Assembly: GCF_002127325.2 (NCBI RefSeq)
Contig: NC_035435.2
Coordinates: 113,891,235 to 113,955,234, forward strand
Length of the DNA: 64,000 nt
Direction: 5' to 3'
From: Helianthus annuus
Taxonomy: Eukaryota; Streptophyta; Magnoliopsida; Asterales; Asteraceae
A program made the position numbers and the translations under genes. Shown piece after piece: positions 11,807 to 22,260 of the stretch. The notes beneath the pieces were generated by a model. It was not told where the DNA came from. It made no database searches and was given only the letters and a program-made list of their open reading frames with translations. Position 1 is the stretch's first letter; each line of letters opens with the position of its first letter.

Positions 11807-14800
11807 ATGTCTCTTCCATTCAAAACCCCACACAACTACCTGTGTACCCTTGCAAAAACAAGTCAAAACACAGATTTTCACTCCTTCATTGATGCACTTT
11901 CGTCTTCAAAGTACAAACTTTGTTGACTTGCAATGAAGCCATCTTCCTGGATACCCAAGAAGAATTATGGAAAAATGAAAAACTTGAAACTAAGGACAAA
12001 AAGCCCTTAGCCATTAATTCTTTAATAAAGGGAATTCCAGTTACAATCACACCTCAAACCATTTCAGAGGTATTTGAAACCAATGATCTTGAAGGTAAAA
12101 GCTCTTCCCAAAGTCTGAGTATCAAACTGATTTCCTTAAGAGAGGGTATGAGGAAGAAATGAAAAAGGACACTTTACAAAAAGGCAGTTTTCCACATGCC
12201 ATGAGGTTTTTATTCCATACTCTCCTCATGTGTGTGTCTAATAAAACAACAGCTTTCAATGAGATACTATTGAAAATCCAATACCTGGGTTATGCTATCA
12301 TGTCTGAAGAAAATTTTATACTACTCCCAGGATATTTTCAATGATATGGTAAAAAATGTTAATAAAAATCATTTTTATTGTTTCCAAGATTTCTAAGTTT
12401 TTACTTACAAAAGAAATTTTCAAAGGATAATGCACATGTGCTTATCCAAGGAAACCCTATTCAAATGAACAACCTATCTTCTGAAACATTTACAAGGCTG
12501 TCAAAACCTTCAAAAACACAAACAGAGGTTCCTGAGCATAATTTAGCAGCAACCACTGCTCCTCAGGCTCCTGCTGTTGAGCCCACTGCTCAAGGTGATC
12601 ACAGCAGCACAACCACTACTGTGAAACCCACACCTAAAATCACCAAAAGACCCAAAAAGAAAAATGTCCAAAAGCCCCCCAAACCCACTAAAAAGGTAAC
12701 TCTGGAAGATGAGGTCCCAGAGGTTATACCTGTGACAACACAAAAATCACCAATAACCACTGCTGCTACTTCCTCACAGCAGTTGGAAGAAAACCTCAAC
12801 CTAAGCCTAAAACTCCTCCTGCATCTTCTCAAAAAGATCAGGTTGTATCCACAGGGACACCACATTATGATGCTCTGGAATCACTTGATTCCATCATCCA
12901 CAGCCCTCCTCCCGGGGCAAATTCTCTTTCTACCCCTATCCTCACTGCACAACTTCCACAATCCATGATACCTCTGTTGGATGCACTTGATATAGCCCAA
13001 CCACAAATCAGTTCTTCTCAATCACCTGTCAATGAGAATATACTCCAACAAGTGACTGAGTCTGGTGCTTCTATCATTGTTAATCCACCAACAGTTGAGG
13101 AGGCTACACTGCAGGAATTACAAGTAATTCCTGTCAGTAGTTCAAGTGGAGCAGCTACTACAGGTGTTGAACCCGCTGGTTTACACCTGGACAGTAGTTT
13201 CATAAGTCAGACTCCCTTGAAGGCAATTTCTTCTTTAGGAACCATAGTGTCTACTGGTGTGCTTCCTTTATACACTGGTTTACTAAAAATGGTAACCTCT
13301 GCTGAAGAAAGAAGTCCCCAGTACCAAGAAAAAGGGGGCATCAGTGGCTGATTTCTGGGAAACTTTCCCTAAGTCAACCACTGATACAACCACCACTGGT
13401 GGGAAATCAGATGATCCCATTAACTTGGGTGATGGTTTAAAATACAGAGAAGTGACGGAGAGGGTTGATAAACTTGATACATCTGTTGCAGAAATCAAAA
13501 ATATGCTGCAACAGTTGTTACAAGCTCAAAAGGCACCACCCACTGCTGCAACCTATGCAACATCTGCTCCATCTCCTGCTGAGCTCTGGAATTTATTTCA
13601 ACATATGCTTCATCAACAAAGACAATATGCTGATCAACAACATGAAGTTCAAATTCAAAAGATCAGAAATCTGATGGAAGCTAGGTTCAAAGATACACAA
13701 GCAGATATCAAGGCAATTAAGGCCCATTTACTACAAACCACTAGCACTGCTCCTCCTTCAATCATCTTTGTTGATAATCCTCCTGATGATGCCAAAAAGG
13801 GGGAGAAAAAGATGAAGGGATATGAAGATGGTCTATACATTAAACCAGATCCACTGTCTAAATTGGTTATGGAAATCCCAAGGCCAGATGGTTCCAAAAA
13901 GGTTGATGAGACTCAAAATGCATTTGCTGCATTGAAAGCAAACATGAAAGAGTCAATGGAAATAAAAGGGTCTAAAAGGTTTGCTCAGGAGAAGAAAGTT
14001 TTGATGGAAAAGGAAGAGCAGGGTACTTCTGAACCCAAGGAAGAGCAGGAAAGTGCTAAACCTAAAAGAAGACAGCCTACTAGAAAAATAAGGCAACCCA
14101 AAACCACACCTTCCAGAACCACAAAACATACTCCTCAAATCCCCAAAAGTTCCTCTCATCAAACCTCCACACCAACAGATGTTGAGATACCTGTTGTATC
14201 AATAGTTGTTGGTACTTCAGTTGTTTCAACAGATGTTACCCCAACAACTGCCATCAATACTACATCAACTCACATTCATCCACTGTCATACCAAAAACAA
14301 CCTCACCACCACCAACACTACCTGCCAAAAAGCAGAAGACAACAGTTGACACATCAACTATTGTAATGACAACAATGGTTGAAGCACCAGTTGTTTCAAC
14401 AACTGTTAGTCAGACACCAACCACTTCAATCACCACCACTCAACCCACAAATACACCACCAACCTCTCCTAAGCACAAAAGGAGAAGGGTAACCAACATT
14501 GTACTGGAAGATGACACTTCCCCAACTCCAACATCTACACAACCACTGTCCCTTGTCACCATTTGAAACCCTGTTCCATTATCTTTAGCTCAAGTTCTAA
14601 ATTCAAACACTGCTATTGTTCCTGTGGGATTACAATACCCATTGGATCTTCCAGCAGTCAAAGAGGAGATAAAATCATTTTACTCTGAAGATGACCCTGC
14701 AAAAAGGAAACTTCTTTCCATTCAAGGTTATCCTTTCCCAAGAAACATAGAAGAATATCTCAAAATATAAGCTCAACAAGCAGAAGATATATCTAAAAAG

Positions 14801-15676
14801 GATACTGAGGGAAAGTCTGACAAAGAGATTCAGAGAAATCTGCAATACCTGCTCACCAATGTCAGAACTTTAGAACAGTTCTCAAAAGACCTTTGTCAAA
14901 AACTGTCTGAAAGAGATGATGAAAGTATGAGGAAAGACTATCTTGAATATATCATGGCATACAAGAAGTACAGGGCAGAAAAGCACCAGTATAAGGAATG
15001 GACCATCAGTGAGCTAGAAAAGGAGACAACAAGAATTCAAGAAATGATTAAAAACAAGGTAAAGCAGACTCCTCCAATCTGGGCCAAGTACAAGAAAAAT
15101 GTACCAGAAAGGACCTTAAAGCTGAAGAGAATGAAAAAAGAGCTGATAACAGCTCTTTATGGGTCAAGGAACCAGGTCACAAAGTGGTCAGAGGATAAAG
15201 TGTTAGCCACTTACAAAAAGTTGGAAGAGTTGAGGAAAAGAGATCCCACTGCTCCTCAAAAGCCTGATTATCCAGAAGCAGTGGTTCCGGTCAGAAAACA
15301 AAAGATACCAATCAGGAGACCCACTGTTCCAACTGCTGCCATCTATTATCAAAGAAGAAAACAACAGCAGATGGATACAGTAACCAAAGAAGACCAGGCT
15401 TCAAAAGAGTATATCATGAAGTTGGTTCTTCAGACACTTATGGCAGAAAACCAAGACTCAACACAATCTCAAGACCCTGCCCAAGTTATCATCACCAGGC
15501 CTCAATCTCCAAACTCATCTGCAATAAAAACTCTCCCAAGAAACCCATTGGATCCAAAGATACTAAAGTGGAAGTCTGATAAACAGACCCACGTATTGAG
15601 TCTGCTCAAATCCAATGGTGAAGTGAAGCATATATCAAGGGAACAAGCACTGGGCCTGGGTGTTGAAGATCTATAG
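11807..15676 (+). pseudogene. Extra post-pol coding region (env position), broken by frameshifts; function unknown
   Basis: Begins MSLPFKTPHNYLC at 11807 and runs about 1,290 codons over several frames before a stop at 15674-15676. Three parts are visible: a globular N-terminal part (11807-12430) with FPRFLSFYL near its end; a Thr/Pro/Lys-rich low-complexity middle (12500-13300 and 13950-14560); and charged helical segments, one coiled-coil-like at 13460-13530 (VDKLDTSVAEIKNMLQQLLQ) and one at 14930-15200. Sireviruses can carry an env-like ORF here, but I see no clear signal peptide or membrane span, so I do not call it envelope. At least five frame changes are present. Confidence 0.7.
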
Positions 15677-15818
15677 GATCTCCTTGAGCTTCCACTGTGC
15701 AGGGATGAGAATGATATAGATTTCATGGACTTTGAATTACAATTCAAAGGACAAGTCAGGGAACTTTTGATGAGGCAATAAAAATCCAAAATAATGAAGA
15801 GTTTTGGCATCATCTGTT

Positions 15819-15829
15819 CCAGGGGAGAT
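15819..15829 (+). other. Polypurine tract of the Copia element
   Basis: CAGGGGAGAT directly before the 3' LTR at 15830, the expected plus-strand primer. Confidence 0.75.
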
Positions 15830-16556
15830 TGTTGGGATTGAACCCTACCAAAGGAACAGTTGATAAAGCCAAAACTGGATCAGATCAGTGGATTCACAAT
15901 AAGCAGTTGCTTGCAACAACTCTTTCCCTTTGAAGGTGGCCTAACACCTGATGACCTCTATCTACTACCCTTCTACAACAACTGCTGATCTTCAATAACT
16001 GATGAGACTTAAAGACTGTTGAAGATGAAACACTGATGCTCAATCTACTGTCATGGTTCAAGTACTGCTAAAGACACAAAGCACTGCTAGGAGTATAAAA
16101 GTGGAATGAGAAGTAGTAGTTTAGTTCATTTCTTTGTATTGATGTAATCAGTAGTTTAGTCTAGCAGTGTTTGTAATAGGCAGTGGTTGTGAGTTGTTAG
16201 GAGGTTAGATGTCACTTTCATGGTGACGTCAGCAAAGATGCTTCAGTGGTTTGTTCTGTACTATAAATAGAACAGTACCCTGTACTGTTCTATTAGCTCT
16301 CTTCTTCACCAAGTCATTCTGTACGAATAAACCATCTGTGAGCTCAGGCTGAGGGGGAGACTTTGAGCATGCATGCAATAGTGTTGATTATTGTAACTAA
16401 ATACAATCATTCGATTCTATGACAAACATGTTTGCTGAAAATTGTTCTCTCTTTGATTGTGTTGAAAGTTTATTCATCTAATTCCGCTGCAATTGTTTCT
16501 TATTCATCTTCATCTTAATTAAACAAACACAATCTTATCAAACTCAGATCCTAACA
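15830..16556 (+). repeat. 3' LTR of the Copia element
   Basis: 727 bp, about 97 percent identical to 3881-4607 by eye. Promoter palindromes are conserved. Followed by the GGTTT duplication (16557-16561). Confidence 0.95.
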
Positions 16557-16561
16557 GGTTT

Positions 16562-16860
16562 TGAGTTCAATGAGGCTCGCGCTCGTGGCGCCTTCTTGGT
16601 TCCAACAACTTTGTTTTATTTACATTTTGGCCCTGAACTTCCATTTGTTAACATTTTATGAAATAACTTTGTATTTTGACATGTTATTAAGCATAGAAAG
16701 CGTACGCAAGTATAATTCGAGTATCGTGAACATTTGTATGACTAATTGCATGTATAACAAGTGTCGGTTTGCAAGTAAACACGTATTTAATTGATTGATT
16801 GCACGAATAACAACTATGTATAAAATATGAATTTCATTATGATCAGTGTCTCGAATTACA
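16562..16860 (-). mobile_element. Uncharacterised segment, possibly a minus-strand LTR (right part)
   Basis: Continues 2424-3880 after removal of the Copia insertion. Ends ...TCGAATTACA, that is TGTAATTCGA on the minus strand, a plausible LTR start. No coding sequence is seen. Confidence 0.35.
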
Positions 16861-16965
16861 AAAAAATTGGAAATGGAATACGAACATGATACGAATACAA
16901 TTCTCCATAAATAGAAATATGATTACACTTTCTAAAAAAGAAAAGTACAAAAATGCGAAGCGTTA

Positions 16966-17353
16966 CTTGAATGGCTCGAGTGGCCTTGTTGTCTTGAAAG
17001 ATGGATTGAAGAGCATGCCATGCGTCATAGGCAGTAGTGTTGGTCTTGTGAATGGTTTGTAAAAGATCACTCGAGATTGTGTTGTAGATCCATTGAAGGA
17101 CTATGGCGTCAATCCCTTCCCATGAGTCAGCAGTCTTTGGAGCGGTGTCTTTGTCTTTGTCACCGTCTTTGGAAGAAGAGGCAGTGGTGGGTGGTTTGCG
17201 CTGAGTGAGATGATCACTAACAAGATAGGCGCGACAATGGTTGCAGAAGAGTTCCGACCATGCTGAATATTGAGCGGTTTCCATATCTTGGGTGGCAGTG
17301 ATATAGTTTTTGATGTGTGTGACCGTGGCGGCCGGGTGTAATTTGGAATCCAT
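16966..17353 (-). pseudogene. Copia-type Gag fragment (UBN2/Retrotran_gag family), truncated
   Basis: Minus-strand frame starting MDSKLHPAATVTHIKNYI at 17353 and running through YSAWSELFCNHCRAYLV, a Lys/Asp-rich insert, then AIVLQWIYNTISSDLL and AYDAWHALQSIFQDNKATRAIQ. This is the N-terminal Gag domain common in plant Copia elements. Similarity stops at RAIQ near 16966, where a GT follows, so it is truncated or the rest was lost; the frame beyond (to 16856) is not recognisable. Upstream on the minus strand a primer-site-like TGGTATCAT lies near 17466-17474, with a TATA-like box near 17530, suggesting the decayed LTR of the same element. Confidence 0.75.
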
Positions 17354-18177
17354 GGTAGAAAAGAAAAGTAGTAGGTCAAGAGGAAAAGAGGAGGTGGTCG
17401 GAAGTGGGAGGATCGGAAAGATAGCCGGCTGTGAAAATGAGGTGGCGGTTAGGGTTATAGGTATGATACCATGATAGACAATAGGAAAATATATCTCAAT
17501 GATTGCTTTCTCATTCATGTATTGGTCAATATATAGAGATGTTAGAATCCCATATTTATGGGATGAATGATGACAGAATATGTACAGCTCATGACTAAAA
17601 TCAATGCTAAATATATACTTTAATAATTACTCTATTACCGACGACCTTTAAGATAAATGGTAAGTACCTTTAAGACCTTTAAGATAAAAAAAAAAGAATC
17701 CTCAACTTTGATTTACATATAAAGAGGTAACAAAATTTAATTACTTAAAGTTTATAAACGAATATAAAAACTTACTAATAGCCCGTTTTTCACAATTTTT
17801 TTTTTAACTCAATACGAAAATATGTATAAATATTTTGGACAATAAACTTGATACGGGCGGGGGTGGAAATATATAATTTTTAAAAGTTTCGGACGAAAAA
17901 TCGGAAATATTACACTTCTAACCGAAAAATTGGCGGGATCGAGTGCACCCCCTGTCCCTTAAAAGCTACGCCCCTGCCTACAACCCAAGTACCATGGGTG
18001 CCACCACGCACCACCACTCTAGTTTTTATAATTCCAATAGCCTTTCCGGTGAGTGTAATTGTAAAACCAATACAGTTGTGTTCATGGCAACATTTCGACC
18101 TAAACCATCGTTTGCACTAGAACCATAGTTTTTAGGTTATTAGATACCGTTTTTTCAGATCTATAAGAAGTAATATG
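17354..18177. other. No gene; decayed repeat DNA
   Basis: AT-rich sequence with a short direct repeat (CCTTTAAGA words, 17645-17685) and a GC-richer patch near 17850-17970 ending GTGCACCCCCTGTCCC, which looks like old transposon DNA but cannot be assigned. Probably includes the decayed LTR of the minus-strand Copia fragment (about 17470-17640). Confidence 0.4.
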
Positions 18178-18682
18178 CAAGATAAGTCAGGATTAGCTTA
18201 CAAATTATGTAAGTCTCTTTATGGCCTTAAGTGTTCCCTAAGGGCTTAGTTTGCTGGATTTAGTATTGTGATATTTTGGGATATGACACGTAGTGAGGTT
18301 GACCATCTAGTTTTACAAGAGGTGTTCGGGATCATATTACACCTACTTGGTAGTGATGATAGTGATCACAAGGAAGGATATCCAACAACTAAAAGATTAT
18401 TTGTCCAGCATTTCCAGACTAATGATATGGGGGAATTAGATGTCTCTAGGCATTGAAGTTGCATAACAGAAGATTGTTGGTTGGAAACTTGGAATATCAT
18501 ATTGTAACTCAACTATGTATCTCTTTTGTTGTGTCATTAGTCGGTTCTTGAATTCTCCTTGTGATTCCCATTGGGAATTGAAACCACATTAATGTGGATT
18601 CTAAAGCATATTAATGGAGCTCCTAAAAGAGGATTCCTTCACAAAAATCAAGATCATATGGATGTTTAATGTTAGACTAGTA
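18178..18682 (+). pseudogene. Copia reverse transcriptase/RNase H remnant, left part
   Basis: Translations in shifting frames match Copia pol landmarks: YKLCKSLYGLK (18198), MTRSEVDHLV (18280), HFQTNDMGEL (18410) and NGAPKRGFLHKN (18610), the last equivalent to the RYLKGAPG-KGLLYK region before RNase H. The YVDD active site is lost. The sequence resumes at 21335 after a Harbinger insertion. Confidence 0.7.
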
Positions 18683-18950
18683 TACTCGGTGTGGGGTCGT
18701 CCAGGCCCGGCGATGCCCCCCAACACTATTTCCGTCGAGGCGACGTCATCCTATACGACAGCTTAGAGACGTTGAGGACGGGGCATGTGAGACAAAAATA
18801 TAGCCGTTGTAAAGGCTAGAAATTTAAAAAAAAATATTTTTTCTTTCATACTTGATAAATATATACCCTTTATTCCCCCAGTTTTAACCCAAATCTTTCC
18901 AATCTCTCTCACTTTTATATACACACCATATTTTTATAAAATTATAGGCA

Positions 18951-20332
18951 TGTCTTCTTTTTCTTCATCGTGGTGTTCATCATCTTCGGGTGAGGGCGAA
19001 TTATTTTTTTGCGGACTTCGTTTTGCACGCAACACAAATGATCATGGAGGATGAGAAAGAGGAAGAAACGTCGTCACAACCGCAAACTAGGGCAGCCACG
19101 TTAATCGAGACTGAGAAGGTTATCTTAATTTTTCGGTGAAAATAATATATTTAATTTTTTATTGTTAATAATGGTTTTAATTTATTTTTCGTTGTTAATA
19201 TTTAGGTGGCCATGATAGTTTAGTGGTCGATTATTTTGCCGACGAACCTATGTACACGGACGTGATGTTTAGACGTCGTTTCTGAAAGAGTCGTCGACTG
19301 TTCTGACATATAGCAGACGACTTGGCGCAGGTTGATCCGTTTTTCACACTTCGATACGATGCTAAGGGCCGTAGGGGATTCACCACTTTATAGAAATGTA
19401 CGGCGGCCATTCGCCAACTGGCATACGGGATGGCACCCGATTCGTTGGACGAGTATTTAAGGATGTCTGAAAGAACTTCGCGTGAACGTTTGCACAAGTT
19501 TTGCGAATGGATCGTGAAGTTATATAGCAAGAAATATCTGCGGAAACCAAACGCAAACGACATCCAAAAATTCTATCAAGCACACGAAGAAAGGCGTGGT
19601 TTTCTAGGAATGCTCGAAAGCATTGATTGCATGCACTCGCCGTGGCAGAACTGCCCTACTGCCTGGCAAGGTCAATATACTTGGGCCAATCATGGTCATG
19701 AAACTATAATACTAGAGGCTGTTGCGTCACAGGATCTCTGGATTTGACATGCTTTTTTTGGTCTGCCCGGTTTACTTAACGTCCTTAACATCATCTACCA
19801 ATCACAGATATTTGACGATGTAATAGCAGGAACTGGTCCAGACACCAATTTTACGGTTTCAGGGGTGGAATACAGGCACGATTACTAACTTGCGGATGGA
19901 ATATACGCATCGTACTCTACAATCGTTAAGTCTATTCCGTACCCGACATACGATAAAAGAAAGAAATTTGCCAAGTTTCAAGAGGGGGTGAGAAAAGACA
20001 TTGAACGATGTTTTGGGGTTCTCCAAAAAAAGTGGCATATCATTGAACATCCAGCACGTTTTTTTACACCACAGAGGTTGCGATACATTATGTATGCTTG
20101 TATCTTGCTGCATAAAATGATCATCGAAGACGAAGGTAGAGCGATTTGTGACTATGATGAAAACGCGCCTAACGGAAATTCTGTTCCAGTGAGTGTAGAA
20201 CAACAAGATTTAAACGGATTCTCTCTACGTAACGAGTACACACATCAAAACCTACAAGCGGATTTCGTGGAATACATTTGGAACAACGCACAAAACGAAC
20301 CCAATAACGACATGACGGATGAAGACAAGTAG
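18951..20332 (+). pseudogene. PIF/Harbinger transposase (DDE_Tnp_4 / plant transposon protein), broken
   Basis: Cuts and pastes the element. A short Ser-rich first exon starts MSSFSSSWCSSSS at 18951; an intron of about 90 bases is likely before the TTTAG at 19200-19204. The main exon, all in one frame (19205-20332), shows MLESIDCMHSPW (first catalytic Asp, 19622), LADGIY (second Asp, about 19892) and ERCFGVLQKKW (catalytic Glu, about 20002), then FFTPQRLRYIMYACILLHKMIIEDEGR. In-frame stops occur at about 19283, 19307, 19394, 19745-19747 (after DLWI) and 19886 (after HDY). The region after 19988 is intact to its stop. Confidence 0.85.
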
Positions 20333-20676
20333 TTTTTTTTTTGAAATTAGGTTGTTTTTTAATGTAATGTTGGAATTAATATTTATTTTAGAGTTTAAAT
20401 TAATTTTAGTTTTATATTTATACTGCATATTTAATTTACCAAAATTAAAAAAATAAATAAGTTAAATAAGTGGGGTAGGGTCATCAACAATTTTCTTGGT
20501 TCCATCCTTGGAGAGGCATCCTCCAACGTGGCACTGAGGTGGAGGGGCATCCTCTAAGACTGGAAGGTATGGAGTGGGGAGGATGGGCTGCCATGTCACC
20601 CGCCACGTCACCGACAGTGAGGATAGGCCTAAAGGGGATGGACCAAGGGGGTGGAGGATGGGGCTATATATATATA
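20333..20676. other. 3' non-coding part of the Harbinger element
   Basis: AT-rich stretch (20333-20460), then GC-richer DNA with GGAGAGGCATCC and GGAGGGGCATCC repeats (20510-20555). No gene. Confidence 0.5.
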
Positions 20677-21081
20677 TAGGCTAAAGCTAGGTAGGAAACC
20701 CTCCATTTTGAGAAAACCCTAGAAAACCTAACCTCCTGATTTTTTTTTTTTTTTGAAAAAAATAACACATGTAATATACATGTTTTTTTTGAGCCAAAAA
20801 AAAAAAAAACAAAACAAAAAAGCGTCGAAGGGATCTTTTAAAAAAAAACAAATTACAGCTCTTTTTGCCTAACACATGTTAGTCACCCGGAGTTTGCTGA
20901 AATTTGTTTATTTTTTTAAAAACATCCCTTCGGCGCTTTTTTTTGTTTTTTTTGGCCCAAAACTTTTAAAAACGTGTATATTACATGTGTTATTTAAAAA
21001 AAATGTCGGGAGGTTGGGTAAAAATGGGGGGAGTTTTGAGTTTCCAGAGTTTTCTAAAAACATAAGGGTTTTCTATCTAGC

Positions 21082-21090
<9 letters not shown>
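20677..21090. mobile_element. 414-bp foldback MITE flanked by TA repeats
   Basis: Almost the whole unit is one imperfect inverted repeat. The first 25 bases (TAGGCTAAAGCTAGGTAGG...) match the reverse complement of the end (...CTATCTAGCCCTACCCTA) with a handful of mismatches, and internal blocks such as TAACACATGTAATATACATG at 20762 recur inverted near 20975. The turn is near 20870-20890. It sits between TA dinucleotide repeats (20664-20678 and 21089-21145), as Stowaway- or Micron-like MITEs do. No coding capacity. Confidence 0.8.
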
Positions 21091-21157
<67 letters not shown>

Positions 21158-21180
21158 GTATATATGTATAGGTATGTGTG
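21089..21180. repeat. (TA)n microsatellite with TATG tail
   Basis: About 28 TA units to 21145, then TATG units and degenerate TATA/TAGG to 21180. Reading frames through it (YIYIYI) are meaningless. Confidence 0.95.
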
Positions 21181-21334
21181 TGAAGAGGTGCCCGGCTTGG
21201 GCGTCGGCTGGAGGACGGGGAAGACGGGATGGACCACCGGGGGGCGGTGTGGGGGTGCGGCGTCGGGCCTCGCCGGGCCAAGGCCGGCCCCCATACCCTC
21301 CAGTCTAAGGACTACCCTCCTCCCATACCGAGTA

Positions 21335-21790
21335 GCCTTTTTCATATGCAGACTATGATGGATGCCCTTTTGGTTGTGAATTAACTTAAAAAGCAATTTG
21401 TTTATTGTAAAAAAAGAAACAAATTGCGACAGCAAGGTTAACTGCAGAAGACAGAGTCTAGGTATTGAGCTGACAAATGTAACATGTGAACTTATTTGGC
21501 TGAAGCAACTTATCTAATAAATAATGTTTTGTAAGATTTCCCTAATGAGTAATAAAGCACATATGTTATAATGAAGTTGTCTTGCATATTGTCTACAGTC
21601 TATAACCCAATATTAAATGAGAGAACAAAGAATATCAATTGATTGTCCACCACGCCAGATAAAAGCTTACTAATGGAATCATTATAAGTTTATGATCAAG
21701 TGTGTCAAGTCTAGTAATTAACTCGAAGATGTGTGGACAAAATCTCAGAGTTCCTCATGTCATATATATGTATGAAACAAGATTAAATTA
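21335..21790 (+). pseudogene. Copia RNase H remnant, right part
   Basis: Continues the Copia remnant of 18178-18682. Landmarks in shifting frames: KKKQIATARLTAEDR (near 21411, equal to the SKKQ-ARSSAEAEYR region), CELIWLKQL (21488), NPILNERTKNI (21607) and a degenerate SSDQLADVFTK region (21715). Many stops and small deletions. Confidence 0.65.
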
Positions 21791-21843
21791 TTTGTTATAC
21801 GACCTTTAGGGAGTGCTAGCCCATGGGAGTTAGGTATTTTATT

Positions 21844-21960
21844 CATTACCACACATCTATAGTTCTACATGGTATCATCAAACCTATTAGAATAAGATAT
21901 CTTTTAACCTAAACAGTTATTAATTAATCATTACCACACATCTATAGTTCTACATGGTAT
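21844..21960. repeat. Partial tandem duplication next to the second Harbinger element
   Basis: A 32-bp block starting CATTACCACACATCTATAG at 21844 recurs at 21928, so the period is 84 bp. The 48-bp block starting TTAGAATAAGATATC (21887-21934) recurs exactly at 24113-24160, on the far side of the transposon. The transposon therefore lies inside a locally duplicated stretch. Confidence 0.85.
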
Positions 21961-22260
21961 TAGGTTAAACGTAGTGGGGCGTGAGCATGGGCCATAGCGC
22001 CGCTATGGCGCCGCCCACACCGCCCCCCTGGGCGCCATGACCAAAAAAAAATTAAAGGCGTGAAAATTATCGCGGCGCGAGGAGGAGAAGTTTTTAAATT
22101 ATGTCCGTTACAAACGGTCAAATTCAATAAAAAAAAAAAAAATTCAATTTCTTTTTCAACTTTCCTTTAAAATCATTCTCATCTCTTTATTTTTTTACCA
22201 TACACATTCAAACATTCTCATCTCTCCCAAATTTTTTTACAATTCTTAATATTTTATACA

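Larger units (their letters stand above)
3881..16556 (+). mobile_element. Complete Ty1/Copia LTR retrotransposon, Sirevirus type, 12.7 kb, coding regions decayed
   Basis: Two 727-bp LTRs (3881-4607, 15830-16556) start TGTTGGG and end CTAACA and differ at about 20 sites by eye. GGTTT duplications flank the element. The order is LTR, tRNA-Met primer binding site, Gag with three zinc knuckles, protease, integrase, reverse transcriptase, RNase H, then a long extra coding region, polypurine tract, LTR. Integrase before reverse transcriptase defines Copia; the large size and post-pol coding region fit the Sirevirus (SIRE/Maximus) lineage. Many in-frame stops and frameshifts make it non-autonomous as it stands. 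Confidence 0.93.
18683..21334 (+). mobile_element. PIF/Harbinger DNA transposon inserted in the Copia remnant
   Basis: Left end TACTCGGTGTGGG (18683) and right end CCCATACCGAGTA (21334) form imperfect inverted repeats. Subterminal GC-rich blocks also match in inverted orientation (GGCCCGGCGATGCCC at 18704; its counterpart near 21266-21281). It carries a broken DDE transposase and splits a Copia pol frame, so the ends are bracketed by known flanking coding sequence. A clean 3-bp target duplication was not seen, so exact ends may be off by several bases. Confidence 0.65.

Noticed and set aside
11807..15676. Envelope gene
   Set aside because: Right position, but no signal peptide, membrane span or cleavage-site pattern could be seen.
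17943..18128. 61-codon frame MHPLSLKSYAPAY
   Set aside because: Lies in decayed repeat DNA; no domain, no supporting signals.
21089..21280. Reading frames through the TA repeat (YIYIYI, TYIHTYIH)
   Set aside because: They are translations of a microsatellite on both strands and carry no protein signal.
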